DNA from: a bacterium
Lineage (GTDB): Bacteria > UBP6 > UBA1177 > JAKLFG01
NCBI GenBank assembly: GCA_022709425.1
Contig: JAKLIW010000005.1
Span: 127,422-191,421, forward strand
Length of the DNA: 64,000 bases
Reading direction: 5' to 3'
Part shown: positions 10,636 to 17,969 of the stretch, piece after piece
Layout of the letters: the number at the start of each line of letters is the position of its first letter
Numbering within the stretch: the stretch's first letter is position 1
Notes under the pieces: generated by a model
Told to the model about the DNA's origin: nothing
Seen by the model: the letters and a program-made list of their open reading frames with translations, nothing else
Database searches by the model: none
Translations under genes and position numbers: made by a program

Positions 10636-11179
10636 TGTCGAGCGCCGCCCGGACGCTCTTCTTCCGTATCTCTTCACGATCGCCCGCGAAGAGTCGTTGT
10701 TCCACCCGCGTTTTTTCGCCGCAGCGCAGACCGATGATGACGGTGCCGCGGGGTTTGTCGGGCGAACCGCCTTCGGGTCCCGCGACGCCCGATACCGCGA
10801 TAGCGGCGGGAGTGGTGAGACCGGCGAGCATCTCACAGACCGTTTCGACGCTCACCGCGCCGTGGGCCGCGAGCGTTTCGGGCCGCACGCCGAGGCGTGC
10901 GATCTTTTCTTCGTTCGCGTAGGCTACCACGCCTCCCGCAAAGACCTTCGATATGCCCGGCAGCGATACCAGCGTAGATGCGAGCAGGCCTCCGGTACAC
11001 GATTCGGCGACCGAGAGGGTAAGCCTGCGTTCGGCCAGAAGCCGTGCGACGATCGTCGCTCGCCGGGTGAGCGTCTCACGTTCCCGGCGATGGATGACGG
11101 TGGATAGAAGCGCGAGCAGGGCGACGATGATCGCCAGTGTCGAGGTGAGACAGGCGGAGCAGAGGCAGGTATCGTACAT
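10610..11179 (-). CDS. pncC: Nicotinamide-nucleotide amidase (CinA C-terminal/PncC) with N-terminal membrane helix
   Basis: 190 residues from the ATG at 11179 (AGGAG seven bases upstream; an upstream TTG at 11185 is less likely). After a hydrophobic stretch (residues about 9-30, LTSTLAIIVALLALLSTVI) comes a complete PncC/CinA domain with SVAESCTGG, SLPGIS, GGVVAYANE, VSGVAGPEGGSPDKPRGTV. The enzyme deamidates NMN to nicotinate mononucleotide. The membrane anchor is unusual, since standard PncC is soluble. Last gene of a minus-strand operon with the HD-GYP and CBM9-like genes; its 3' end overlaps gluQ. Confidence 0.88.
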   Translation of the reverse strand: MYDTCLCSACLTSTLAIIVALLALLSTVIHRRERETLTRRATIVARLLAERRLTLSVAESCTGGLLASTLVSLPGISKVFAGGVVAYANEEKIARLGVRPETLAAHGAVSVETVCEMLAGLTTPAAIAVSGVAGPEGGSPDKPRGTVIIGLRCGEKTRVEQRLFAGDREEIRKKSVRAALDIMAELLKS

Positions 11180-11190
11180 CGTCAACTCCT

Positions 11191-11787
11191 TTAGCGGAAG
11201 CTTATCGGACCAAAGGTCTCGGGGCGATGGAAGTCGGGGCGGTCGCTCGCGACCGGATAGTGCGAAAGATACTGTTTCTCCGGCAGATCGTCGCCGCAGA
11301 GATAGAAATTGCCGCGAACCGTCGCTCCCGGTACAATGTGCCGGGCATTTTCACCAAAGAACGCCGCCGGTATGCGAAGCGTCAGCGACCAGTCGACCGG
11401 GCCGGCGATAAGCGCAATCGGCGCTTTGCCGAGCGAGGATATCCGTTCGACCGCCGTGAGCCGTTCGGGCGCCATGAATTCGCGGTCATGGCGCGAGGTG
11501 CCGTACTGGCAGAGCATCGTCCCCGCCGCGTTCCATTCCATATTATAATAGCGGATGCCGTCCAGAGAGAGGAACCATTCGACACAGCGGTCGCGCCAGA
11601 CCGGTCCGTTGTCGGTGGTTTCGAGCGCCTGCACCATCGTGTCGTGTACATCGAATCTCAGCAGTATTCGTTCGCCATCCCACGCGATGCGGAATGAGGC
11701 ATCGCTGTGCGCGGGGAAGGCCGGCCAGTTGATCGTTGCTAGTGAAAGGGAGGCCGCGGTGTCGGAGATGCGGCCGACGGTTATCAC
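11191..11787 (-). CDS. CBM9-like (carbohydrate-binding family 9 fold) protein
   Basis: 198 residues, GTG start overlapping the HD-GYP stop by four bases (GTGA). The beta-sandwich pattern with FRIAWDGERILLRFDVHD, DNGPVWRDRCVEWFLS and NMEWNAAGT matches the CBM9-like family often called carbohydrate-binding family 9-like. There is no signal peptide and no catalytic module, so it may be cytoplasmic. The ligand is unknown. A lipoprotein at 58.8-60.0 kb carries a more typical CBM9 domain. Confidence 0.75.
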   Translation of the reverse strand: MITVGRISDTAASLSLATINWPAFPAHSDASFRIAWDGERILLRFDVHDTMVQALETTDNGPVWRDRCVEWFLSLDGIRYYNMEWNAAGTMLCQYGTSRHDREFMAPERLTAVERISSLGKAPIALIAGPVDWSLTLRIPAAFFGENARHIVPGATVRGNFYLCGDDLPEKQYLSHYPVASDRPDFHRPETFGPISFR

Positions 11788-12851
11788 GGGAGGACGAAGC
11801 CTTTGTCGCGGAAGAGGCGTTGACAGGCGGCGACCGCCTGACGGTCGAGCTTCCCTTCGCGTCCCATCCGGTCTATCTCGTCGAGTGCCTGTTCGATGCC
11901 GAAGGCGGGGCGATAGGGGCGGTGCGACGAGAATGCCTCGACGATGTCGGCGACCGCGAGGATGCGCGCCTCGAGCATGATGTCGTTCCCTTTCAGGCCG
12001 CGCGGGTAGCCCGAGCCGTCGAGTTTCTCGTGATGTTGGCGGATCATTTCGGCTATCGGTTGGTCGAACGAGACGTTCTTGAGGATGTCCCAGCCGGCGT
12101 CGGCGTGGACTTTGATGAGTTCCATCTCCTCCTTCCGCAGGGCGCCGGGGCGCGACAGCAGTTCGGCCGGGACGTATATCTTGCCGATGTCGTGGAGCAT
12201 CGCGGCGGTCCGCAGAATGTTCGCGAATCCCTCTGAATGGCCGAGTTCAATGGCGATGGCGTGCGACAGCGCCGCCACCCGCTTTTCGTGGTCGGCGGTA
12301 TAGGGATCGCGGATGTTCATCGCCTCGGAAAGGGTCTCTACCAGTTCGTTGAAGGTGCGACCGATCTGTTTCAAACTCTCCTTCAACAACATTTCGGTCT
12401 TGGTCCGGTCGGTGACGTTCTCGATGGTTCCTTCGTAGTAGATCGGTCGTCCGATGTCGTCCCTGACCACCCGGGCATATTCGCGGATGAACATGATCGA
12501 GCCGTCCTTGCGCCGCCACGCCGACTCGAAGCCGTTGACCCGCCCGACGCGCTCAATCGTATCCTTGAAGAGTGTACGGTAACTATCGACGGCATACCCC
12601 TGTTCAGCGACATTCTTGGCCATCAGTTCTTCGACCGTGTCGTAGCCCATCATCTCGGCCAGAGCGCGGTTGGCCATGAGCACTTTGCCGTCGGGGGTGG
12701 TGCGGTAAACGCCGATGGGGGAGGCCATGATGAGCGTCTCGAAGTTGTATGCTTTTTCGCGAAGGAGCGTCAGTTCCGCCTCGAGTTCACGGACGCGGCG
12801 TGCTTCGGCCGTGATCTGATTCGCGGGATCGTTGGCGTCGTTCCGGTTCAT
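11784..12851 (-). CDS. PAS-HD-GYP protein, probable cyclic-di-GMP phosphodiesterase
   Basis: 355 residues, ATG with AGAGGAG upstream. A short N-terminal coiled coil (residues 15-38) is followed by a PAS/PAC domain (about 40-165) and an HD-GYP domain (about 175-350) with HDIGK (about 217-221), HHEKLDGSGYPRGLKG (about 272-287) and a conserved DI(V)EAFSSHRPYR. HD-GYP proteins hydrolyse cyclic-di-GMP; the PAS domain probably senses a ligand or redox signal. No membrane segment. First gene of an operon with the CBM9-like gene and pncC. Confidence 0.92.
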   Translation of the reverse strand: MNRNDANDPANQITAEARRVRELEAELTLLREKAYNFETLIMASPIGVYRTTPDGKVLMANRALAEMMGYDTVEELMAKNVAEQGYAVDSYRTLFKDTIERVGRVNGFESAWRRKDGSIMFIREYARVVRDDIGRPIYYEGTIENVTDRTKTEMLLKESLKQIGRTFNELVETLSEAMNIRDPYTADHEKRVAALSHAIAIELGHSEGFANILRTAAMLHDIGKIYVPAELLSRPGALRKEEMELIKVHADAGWDILKNVSFDQPIAEMIRQHHEKLDGSGYPRGLKGNDIMLEARILAVADIVEAFSSHRPYRPAFGIEQALDEIDRMGREGKLDRQAVAACQRLFRDKGFVLP

Positions 12852-12874
12852 GTACTCCTCTTTTCCGCAGGGTC

Positions 12875-12902
12875 ATTATAGCGCAAACGAAGAGCCGTGC
12901 AA
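12875..12902 (-). promoter_or_regulatory. Promoter of the HD-GYP operon
   Basis: On the minus strand TTGCAC (12902-12897), 16-base spacer, perfect TATAAT (12880-12875), 24 bases before the start codon. Confidence 0.75.
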
Positions 12903-12918
12903 GATATTTTTCCAATCG

Positions 12919-13845
12919 TTACGGCTCGTTGGGGGCTTCGGATGATCTATTTTTATGCAAGTTGATCTCAGAAAGGAACAGTCCGCCGATGACCAGCGCC
13001 ATCCCGACGACCTTCCGCAGGGTGAATGCTTCGGCAAGAATGAAATAGGAGAATACGGCGGTCATGACCGGGATGAGGTTGGCGAATACATTGGCCTTTG
13101 CGATGCCGATGCGCTGGATGACCGGTATATATAAAAGGAAGGCGAGGACCGAAGCGAACACCGTCAGCGTGAGGACTGCGCCGATGAGTTCGGCGTTCGG
13201 GGTGACGGCGCGGAATTTGGCGTAGTCGAACAGGTAGAACAGCGGCAGGAAATAGAGCGCGCCGAGAAAACTCTGCCACGCGACCAGCGTCGCGGCATGG
13301 TAACGGTCGGCGAGCCGTTTGATGAGCATGCTGTAGCCGACCGCCGAAAGGACCGCGAAGAACATGAGCAGTACGCCGTGGAGCGGCGCGTCGGGGGAGC
13401 CGCCGAAACCGTAGCCGCTGGTGTACATCATCGTCACGATGCCGCCGAACGAGACGATGACCCCGACGATGTTCATGAGCGAGAGCCGTTCCTTGAAGAA
13501 CAGCATCCCGGGAATGAGGACGAACAGCGGGATGGTCGAGATGATGATCGCGCCGACGGTTGAGGAGACATACTTCATCCCGAACGCCTCACCGAGGAAG
13601 TAGCAGAACGGTTCGGAAAAGGCGAGCAGGAGGAACCAGCCGATATCCTCGCGCCGTATCTTGAGCGGTATCCTGAGGAGCGGCACGATGGTCCACAGGA
13701 GGAGCGAGGCGATGAGAAGCCGCAGGGTGATGGTCGTGAGCGGTTCGTAGTATTTGTAGACGATCTTGACCCAGACGAACGACATCGCCCAGAAGCACAT
13801 CGAGAGTACGGCGAAAAGGTATATGTGGGCATGTGTCCGTTTCAT
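12919..13845 (-). CDS. EamA/DMT-family inner-membrane transporter
   Basis: 308 residues with ten hydrophobic helices in two EamA repeats (about residues 8-140 and 155-295). Family signatures include FWAMSFVWVKIVYK in helix 1 and AEAFTLRKVVGMALVIGG near the end. GGAGG precedes the ATG. Members export metabolites such as amino acids or nucleotide precursors; the substrate cannot be assigned. Stands alone with its own promoter. Confidence 0.9.
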   Translation of the reverse strand: MKRTHAHIYLFAVLSMCFWAMSFVWVKIVYKYYEPLTTITLRLLIASLLLWTIVPLLRIPLKIRREDIGWFLLLAFSEPFCYFLGEAFGMKYVSSTVGAIIISTIPLFVLIPGMLFFKERLSLMNIVGVIVSFGGIVTMMYTSGYGFGGSPDAPLHGVLLMFFAVLSAVGYSMLIKRLADRYHAATLVAWQSFLGALYFLPLFYLFDYAKFRAVTPNAELIGAVLTLTVFASVLAFLLYIPVIQRIGIAKANVFANLIPVMTAVFSYFILAEAFTLRKVVGMALVIGGLFLSEINLHKNRSSEAPNEP

Positions 13846-13868
13846 CGCGGCCTCCGGTACGGTGGGCG

Positions 13869-13896
13869 ATTATGGCTGGGATGGAGTGTTTGTCAA
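13869..13896 (-). promoter_or_regulatory. Promoter of the EamA transporter
   Basis: Minus strand TTGACA (13896-13891), 16-base spacer, CATAAT (13874-13869). Confidence 0.65.
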
Positions 13897-13941
13897 TAAT
13901 TTGAGATGGCGCAGGTGTAATAAGCGGCCGGATTGGCGACA

Positions 13942-13969
13942 TTGATTTTTTCGTTACGGTGTTTATAGT
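13942..13969 (+). promoter_or_regulatory. Promoter of htpX
   Basis: TTGATT (13942-13947), 16-base spacer, TATAGT (13964-13969), 30 bases before the htpX ATG. Divergent from the EamA promoter. Confidence 0.6.
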
Positions 13970-13998
13970 GTCACCGTACCCGTTTTTCGGAGGATGCG

Positions 13999-14844
13999 AT
14001 GTACAATGTGTTCAAAAGCGGCCTGCTGATGGTCGCGATGTTCCTTATCTTCATCTTTTTTGGCGCAATGCTCGGCGGTCGGGGCGGCGCGACACTCTTT
14101 TTCGTGATCGCGCTCGTCATCAATCTGGTCTCCTACCTCTTCTCGCACAAGATCGTCATCGCGATGTACCGCGGCGTGCCGGCCGACCCGCAACGCTACC
14201 GCCGTCTGTATGAGATACTCGACGATCTCTCGGCGCGCGCCGGACTGCCCAAACCGCCCGCCCTCTACATCATCCCGATGGAGGTTCCCAACGCTTTCGC
14301 CACCGGCCGGTCGCCCTCGAATGCGGTGGTCGCGGTGACCGAAGGGATACTCGCCCGGATGAACGAACAGGAACTGGCGGCGGTCATCGCCCACGAACTG
14401 GGCCATATCAAACACTGGGACATGCTCGTCCAGACGATAGTCGCGGCGATGGCGAGCGCCATCATGTGGCTTGCCAACATGGCAAAATGGGGCGCGATAT
14501 TCGGCGGCCGCGACGACGACGAAGGAGGTGGCAACCTCATCGTGACGATACTGGTGTCGGTGGTCGCCTCGATCGCGGCGATGCTCATCCAGTTGGCGGT
14601 GTCGCGGTCCCGCGAATACATGGCCGACGATTTCTCGGCGAAACTGATGGGGAGCGGTCAGCCGCTTTCCAACGCCCTGATGCGGCTTCACGAAGGGGCG
14701 CTGCAGGTGGCTCCCGGCGAGATCGCGCCGGCCACTTCGCACATGTTCATATCGCCTTCAAGCCTCGGCAGAGGGTTCCTCGGCCTTTTCTCGACCCATC
14801 CGTCGCTCGAAGCGCGTCTTGAGAATCTGAAGAAATTCGCCTGA
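13999..14844 (+). CDS. htpX: Membrane zinc protease HtpX
   Basis: 281 residues. Two N-terminal membrane helices (about 9-27 and 31-50), the M48 catalytic motif HELGH (H132, E133, H136) and the third zinc ligand region SREYMADDFSAKL (about 208-220), plus two further hydrophobic segments between them. HtpX degrades misfolded inner-membrane proteins with its active site facing the cytoplasm. The ATG follows CGGAGG. Single-gene unit between the divergent EamA gene and the convergent ROK gene. Confidence 0.95.
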   Translation: MYNVFKSGLLMVAMFLIFIFFGAMLGGRGGATLFFVIALVINLVSYLFSHKIVIAMYRGVPADPQRYRRLYEILDDLSARAGLPKPPALYIIPMEVPNAFATGRSPSNAVVAVTEGILARMNEQELAAVIAHELGHIKHWDMLVQTIVAAMASAIMWLANMAKWGAIFGGRDDDEGGGNLIVTILVSVVASIAAMLIQLAVSRSREYMADDFSAKLMGSGQPLSNALMRLHEGALQVAPGEIAPATSHMFISPSSLGRGFLGLFSTHPSLEARLENLKKFA

Positions 14845-14853
14845 AACAACCAA

Positions 14854-14934
14854 CCCGCCCTGTCAAGGGAGGGCAGGGAGGGTTTTCCCGCGTCTGATGG
14901 GGCAAAACCCCCTCAATCCCCCTTGACAGGGGGA
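14854..14934. repeat. Inverted pair of GC-rich palindromic intergenic repeats (REP-like)
   Basis: Copy 1 (14854-14886, plus) has CCCTGTCAAGGGAGGG, then GGGAGGGTTTT. Copy 2 (14904-14934) is nearly its reverse complement, AAAACCCCCTCAATCCC then CCTTGACAGGGGG. Each copy has an internal palindrome. The pair sits between two convergent genes and could fold into a long hairpin acting as a bidirectional terminator. A third copy forms the end of lgt (60965-60999). Confidence 0.75.
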
Positions 14935-14939
14935 CGAAC

Positions 14940-15800
14940 TCATCTACACAACTCCAGCGCGCCGACGACCCCCGACCGGCCACCCAGTTTCGCCTTGAGC
15001 ACCTTCACCTTGCCACTTTCGCTGAAGGCGTATTCTTTGATGTAGCGTTTGACCGGCGTGAAGAAGCAGGGGCCGAGGTTGGTAAGCCCGCCGCCGATGA
15101 CGATGACCTCGGGGTTGAGGAGCGTCGCGACATTGGCGATCCAGATGCCGATGAGTCGCGTGAGGTGGTCAAGCGCCGCGATCGCCCGCCGGTCGCGTTT
15201 TTCGCAGAGCGCCGGGATGTCCTCGGGGGCGACGCCGAAGAGGCGCTTGAGCGCCGGGCCGGCGGCCGAATGTTCGAAGACGGTGCCGTCGGGAAGCCGC
15301 GTCTGGCCGATCTCGCCCGCGACACCGGATGCGCCGTGGTAGATGCGGCCGTCGATGATGATCGCGCCGCCGATACCGGTAGAAACGGTCGTATAAAAAA
15401 CATGAGAAAAGCCCTTTCCGGCGCCGCACCGCGCCTCGGCGAGCCCCGCCGTCCGTGCGTCGTTCTCGATACGGACCGGACAGTCGAACCGCTCGCACAG
15501 GAGCGCGGCGACCGGCACCTTTTTCCACGACGGGATGTTGGGACAGAGACGCACCACGCCGGTGGTGTAATCTATCGGGCCCGGTACGCCGATGCCGATG
15601 GCGGCGAGTTCCGACGGCGCGATGCCGGCCTGCGCGCAGGCCGTCTCGACCGACCGGACGATGTCGGCGAATATCGCCATCTTCGGACGCAGTGCGCCGG
15701 TCGGCAGTTTCACTTCGGCGATGATGTCGCCCTTTTTCGAGGCGATGGCGGTGTATATTTTCGTCCCGCCCAGATCGATACCGGCGACATAGCCTTTCAT
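14940..15800 (-). CDS. ROK-family protein (sugar kinase-like), zinc motif missing
   Basis: 286 residues, ATG with GGAGGAG upstream. The phosphate-binding loop DLGGTKIYTAI (residues 9-19) and catalytic-loop sequence RIENDARTAGLAEA (D near 133) are typical of ROK glucokinases and N-acetylhexosamine kinases. The second glycine-rich region TTVSTGIGGAI is also present. The usual GH...CxCGxxGCxE zinc-binding segment is absent: GEIGQTRLPDG runs directly into HSAAGPAL. Either this is a zinc-free ROK subfamily or the sugar site is altered. Probably phosphorylates a hexose in the cytoplasm; pgi lies elsewhere (47 kb). Confidence 0.85.
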   Translation of the reverse strand: MKGYVAGIDLGGTKIYTAIASKKGDIIAEVKLPTGALRPKMAIFADIVRSVETACAQAGIAPSELAAIGIGVPGPIDYTTGVVRLCPNIPSWKKVPVAALLCERFDCPVRIENDARTAGLAEARCGAGKGFSHVFYTTVSTGIGGAIIIDGRIYHGASGVAGEIGQTRLPDGTVFEHSAAGPALKRLFGVAPEDIPALCEKRDRRAIAALDHLTRLIGIWIANVATLLNPEVIVIGGGLTNLGPCFFTPVKRYIKEYAFSESGKVKVLKAKLGGRSGVVGALELCR

Positions 15801-15880
15801 GCGCTCCTCCGTGGTCGTTCCCGAGTACGCCCCACGCTATCACAATCGCTCCGCTTTTTCCAGCGGGCGAGAGAAAAATG

Positions 15881-15908
15881 TTGACAAGAGGCGAAAAACC
15901 GCTATATA
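15881..15908 (+). promoter_or_regulatory. Promoter of secG
   Basis: TTGACA (15881-15886), 16-base spacer, TATATA (15903-15908), 36 bases before the secG ATG. Confidence 0.65.
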
Positions 15909-15944
15909 TCGCGGGTGTTTTATGAACCCCGTTGGGGAGCGCGA

Positions 15945-16304
15945 ATGTTCACGGTATTCTCGGTATTACAGGTTATCATTTCGGTACTTATGATAACGGT
16001 CATCCTTCTGCAGGAAGGCAAAAAAGGTATGGGCGCGATATTCGGCGGTTCGTCGAGTTCCATTTTCGGCGCCCGCGGCGCGGCCAATATCCTTGCGCGG
16101 GTCACCACGGTGCTCGCGATCCTCTTCTTCCTGAACTCGATATGGCTGGCCCATCTGTCGAGCAGCAAGAAGTCGGTCGTCGACAAGACCACGACCGAAA
16201 TGACCAGCGCCAAGACCGAAGAGCCCGCCCCGGTCCCGGCTCCCGCCCCGGTGGAAGCCCCGGCCCCGACGCCCGCTCCGGCCCCTGCTCCGGCTCAACA
16301 GTAA
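15945..16304 (+). CDS. secG: Protein translocase subunit SecG
   Basis: 119 residues from the ATG at 15945 (GGGGAG upstream; an upstream in-frame start at 15915 lacks a ribosome site). Two membrane helices (about 4-22 and 50-70) flank the conserved loop LLQEGKKGMGAIFGG and the SSSSIFGARG stretch. It is an accessory subunit of SecYEG. The C-terminus carries a long Pro-Ala-rich tail (last 30 residues, repeated PAPAP) that standard SecG lacks and that probably faces the periplasm. A tRNA gene follows 49 bases downstream, the common secG-tRNA-Leu arrangement. Confidence 0.93.
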   Translation: MFTVFSVLQVIISVLMITVILLQEGKKGMGAIFGGSSSSIFGARGAANILARVTTVLAILFFLNSIWLAHLSSSKKSVVDKTTTEMTSAKTEEPAPVPAPAPVEAPAPTPAPAPAPAQQ

Positions 16305-16331
16305 GTTTTAACGGTTCCCGGTTCTTTTACA

Positions 16332-16346
16332 GGTGATCATATCACC
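16332..16346 (+). other. Short perfect hairpin between secG and tRNA-Leu
   Basis: GGTGAT-CAT-ATCACC, a 6-bp stem with a 3-base loop, 7 bases upstream of the mature tRNA 5' end. May be a processing or attenuation structure. No T-run follows, so it is not a standard terminator. Confidence 0.3.
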
Positions 16347-16353
16347 GAAAGGT

Positions 16354-16438
16354 GCAGAAGTGGTGGAATTGGCAGACACGCAAGACTAAGGATCTTGTGC
16401 CGAGAGGTATGGGGGTTCGACTCCCCCCTTCTGCACCA
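16354..16438 (+). tRNA. tRNA-Leu, anticodon AAG (CCA encoded)
   Basis: Class II cloverleaf. Acceptor GCAGAAG pairs with CTTCTGC (16428-16434), followed by discriminator A and encoded CCA (16436-16438). The D-arm is GTG...CAC with GAATTGG. Anticodon stem CAAGA/TCTTG encloses the loop CTAAGGA, so positions 34-36 (16388-16390) are AAG. The long variable arm is TGCCGAGAGGTAT, and the T-arm GGGGG-TTCGACT-CCCCC is perfect. The leucine identity elements (long variable arm, A73, G37) are consistent. A34 would be expected to become inosine and read CUU, CUC and CUA. A T-run (16441-16447) follows. Confidence 0.95.
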
Positions 16439-16499
16439 TCTTTTTTTATCTAGGACATCAACTTACACGATACCGAAAAGGCGCGGTTGAACTTTGTTC

Positions 16500-16528
16500 T
16501 TGCGTTGAGTGCGGACATTGGCTATAAT
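16500..16528 (+). promoter_or_regulatory. Promoter of the toxin-antitoxin operon
   Basis: TTGCGT (16500-16505), 17-base spacer, perfect TATAAT (16523-16528), 31 bases before the antitoxin ATG. Confidence 0.65.
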
Positions 16529-16559
16529 CCAAACGCAACAGCGAACGGGAGGAGTTGCG

Positions 16560-16796
16560 ATGAGCATTACCATGGAGTTGTCGATACGCGATGTCATATC
16601 GCTGATAAAGAAACTGCCGCCCGATGAACTTGAAAAGGTGAAGGACGCCATCATAAAGCAGGAACTTTACTTCCAGCAGTACCAGCCCAAACCGCTGAGC
16701 GGCCTCGTTTCCGACTTCAGGGGATCGGGTTATTCCACCGAGTTTGTCAAGGACCTTGAGAACGGCCTGAAAAAATCGTCGCCGCATGCGCGTTAA
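16560..16796 (+). CDS. Putative antitoxin of a type II toxin-antitoxin pair
   Basis: 78 residues from the ATG at 16560 (GGGAGGAG upstream; the longer GTG start at 16509 lies upstream of the -10 box). A predicted helix at about 8-45 contains the pattern IKKLPPDELEKVKDAI, seen in small antitoxin-like proteins. The C-terminal half is probably disordered and toxin-binding. No clear helix-turn-helix or ribbon-helix-helix is visible. It overlaps the toxin gene by 11 bases, the usual arrangement. Confidence 0.65.
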   Translation: MSITMELSIRDVISLIKKLPPDELEKVKDAIIKQELYFQQYQPKPLSGLVSDFRGSGYSTEFVKDLENGLKKSSPHAR

Positions 16797-17034
16797 AATA
16801 CTTCGCGACGACCTCGTCACTTATCTTGCGGAACATGATCTGACCAAGAAGTGGGCGAAGTGTCGCGTGCTGTTCGAGGCCGATCCTTTTTATCCGTCGC
16901 TTCATGTCGAACTGCTTGAGCCGAAGGATCGCCGCATCTATTCAATGAGACTTGACCGGAAATACCGCGCCCTGTTTATCTATCTCGGCAACCAAGAGGT
17001 CGAGATAGTCGCGTTCACCAATCACTACAAGTAA
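16786..17034 (+). CDS. RelE/ParE-superfamily toxin-like protein
   Basis: 82 residues. The small alpha/beta layout ends in the strand series IYSMRLDRKYRALFIYLGNQEVEIVAFTNHYK, matching RelE/ParE-type toxins and the HigB-like subgroup (conserved RLDRKYRALF, final H). Such toxins are ribosome-dependent mRNA interferases or gyrase inhibitors; which one cannot be told here. Overlaps the upstream antitoxin and is closed by a terminator. Confidence 0.8.
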   Translation: MRVKILRDDLVTYLAEHDLTKKWAKCRVLFEADPFYPSLHVELLEPKDRRIYSMRLDRKYRALFIYLGNQEVEIVAFTNHYK

Positions 17035-17035
17035 C

Positions 17036-17067
17036 GCAGGAGAGAATCAGACATCTCTCTGCTTTTT
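17036..17067 (+). terminator. Intrinsic terminator of the toxin-antitoxin operon
   Basis: GCAGGAGAGA (17036-17045) pairs with TCTCTCTGC (17054-17062) with one bulge and an 8-base loop, followed by TTTTTCTTGTCTT. Confidence 0.75.
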
Positions 17068-17068
17068 C

Positions 17069-17097
17069 TTGTCTTCTGTTGCGCTGGCGGTTAAAAT
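17069..17097 (+). promoter_or_regulatory. Possible promoter of the DUF1566 gene
   Basis: TTGTCT (17069-17074), 17-base spacer, TAAAAT (17092-17097), 33 bases before the GTG start. Confidence 0.4.
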
Positions 17098-17130
17098 CGG
17101 CTGAATTTTTTTTGGGAGGAGAATAAAGCC

Positions 17131-17865
17131 GTGAGAAAATGTCCGTCGTGTAAGAAAGAAGTCGCCGATGGTATAGCCTTTTGCCCTTCATGTGGATGCA
17201 AGTTGGATAAAAACTGTTCAGCCTGTGGAAACATTGTTCTTCCCGAAGATGCCTTTTGTGGCAAATGTGGGAAAAGCACCACGCCTACAGCAATGAAGAT
17301 ACCTAAAAAAGCGATTTTGGTATTCTCTATAATTTTGTCGTCGTTAATTATTCTCTCTGTGGCTGGCAAATTGCTATATGATCATTTCTTTGCCACTTAC
17401 AACATTCGAGATGAAGTTGTTATAGCTAATAAAAGTGGCCTCATGTGGCAGAAAAGTCAGGCACCCAACATGATGAATTATTACGATGCTGTCGAATATT
17501 GCAAAGATCTTACACTTGATGGTTACAGCGACTGGCGGCTACCGAGCATATCGGAACTGAAAACACTTATAGTTGGTTGTCAGAGTGGCACCGATGCCTG
17601 CAGCCTCAGTGATAAATGCCTTACATCGGGTTGCTGGACAGAAAAAACCTGCGCTTGCAAAGACAACAAAGGCCCTGGCGAGGGTGGCTATTATTTGCAG
17701 AAAGGGGTATGGCAGGGCGGTGGTAACGGGTTCTGGTCGGCTTCGGTGCCATCGGACAATCCCGACTTCGCGTGTCATGTGTTCTTTTACAATGGCAATG
17801 TCTATATCAACTATCGCAACAACGAGTACGCTGCTCGTTGTGTCCGGGGCAAAAAATATCCTTAA
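17131..17865 (+). CDS. Zinc-ribbon / TM / DUF1566 (Lcl C-terminal) protein
   Basis: 244 residues, GTG with GGGAGGAG upstream. Two N-terminal zinc ribbons (CPSCKK...CPSCG, CSACG...CGKCG; residues 3-48), one membrane helix (about 57-79) and an extracytoplasmic DUF1566 domain (about 95-244; SGLMWQKSQ, DWRLPSISELKTLI, GFWSAS, ARCVRG). The domain includes an extra Cys-rich insert (about 150-195). DUF1566 resembles a C-type-lectin/formylglycine-like fold with unknown ligand. Base composition is clearly AT-richer than the neighbours, which suggests transfer or relaxed selection. Not obviously linked to flanking genes. Confidence 0.85.
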   Translation: MRKCPSCKKEVADGIAFCPSCGCKLDKNCSACGNIVLPEDAFCGKCGKSTTPTAMKIPKKAILVFSIILSSLIILSVAGKLLYDHFFATYNIRDEVVIANKSGLMWQKSQAPNMMNYYDAVEYCKDLTLDGYSDWRLPSISELKTLIVGCQSGTDACSLSDKCLTSGCWTEKTCACKDNKGPGEGGYYLQKGVWQGGGNGFWSASVPSDNPDFACHVFFYNGNVYINYRNNEYAARCVRGKKYP

Positions 17866-17894
17866 GTTGGCTTGTCATAAATAAATCAAGGCAC

Positions 17895-17923
17895 TTGACT
17901 TGAACGCAAGGGATATTATAAGA
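17895..17923 (+). promoter_or_regulatory. Possible promoter of the 17.97 kb orphan gene
   Basis: TTGACT (17895-17900), 17-base spacer, TATAAG (17918-17923). Confidence 0.45.
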
Positions 17924-17969
17924 ACAGCGGGCTTTGAAAAAGGCATGTTTTGTTTTGATGGAGGGTAGA

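Noticed and set aside
16351..16437. tRNA boundaries with GGTGCAG/CTGCACC as acceptor stem
   Set aside because: That pairing is real but would displace the D-arm and use up the CCA; the GCAGAAG/CTTCTGC acceptor fits the leucine cloverleaf with encoded CCA.
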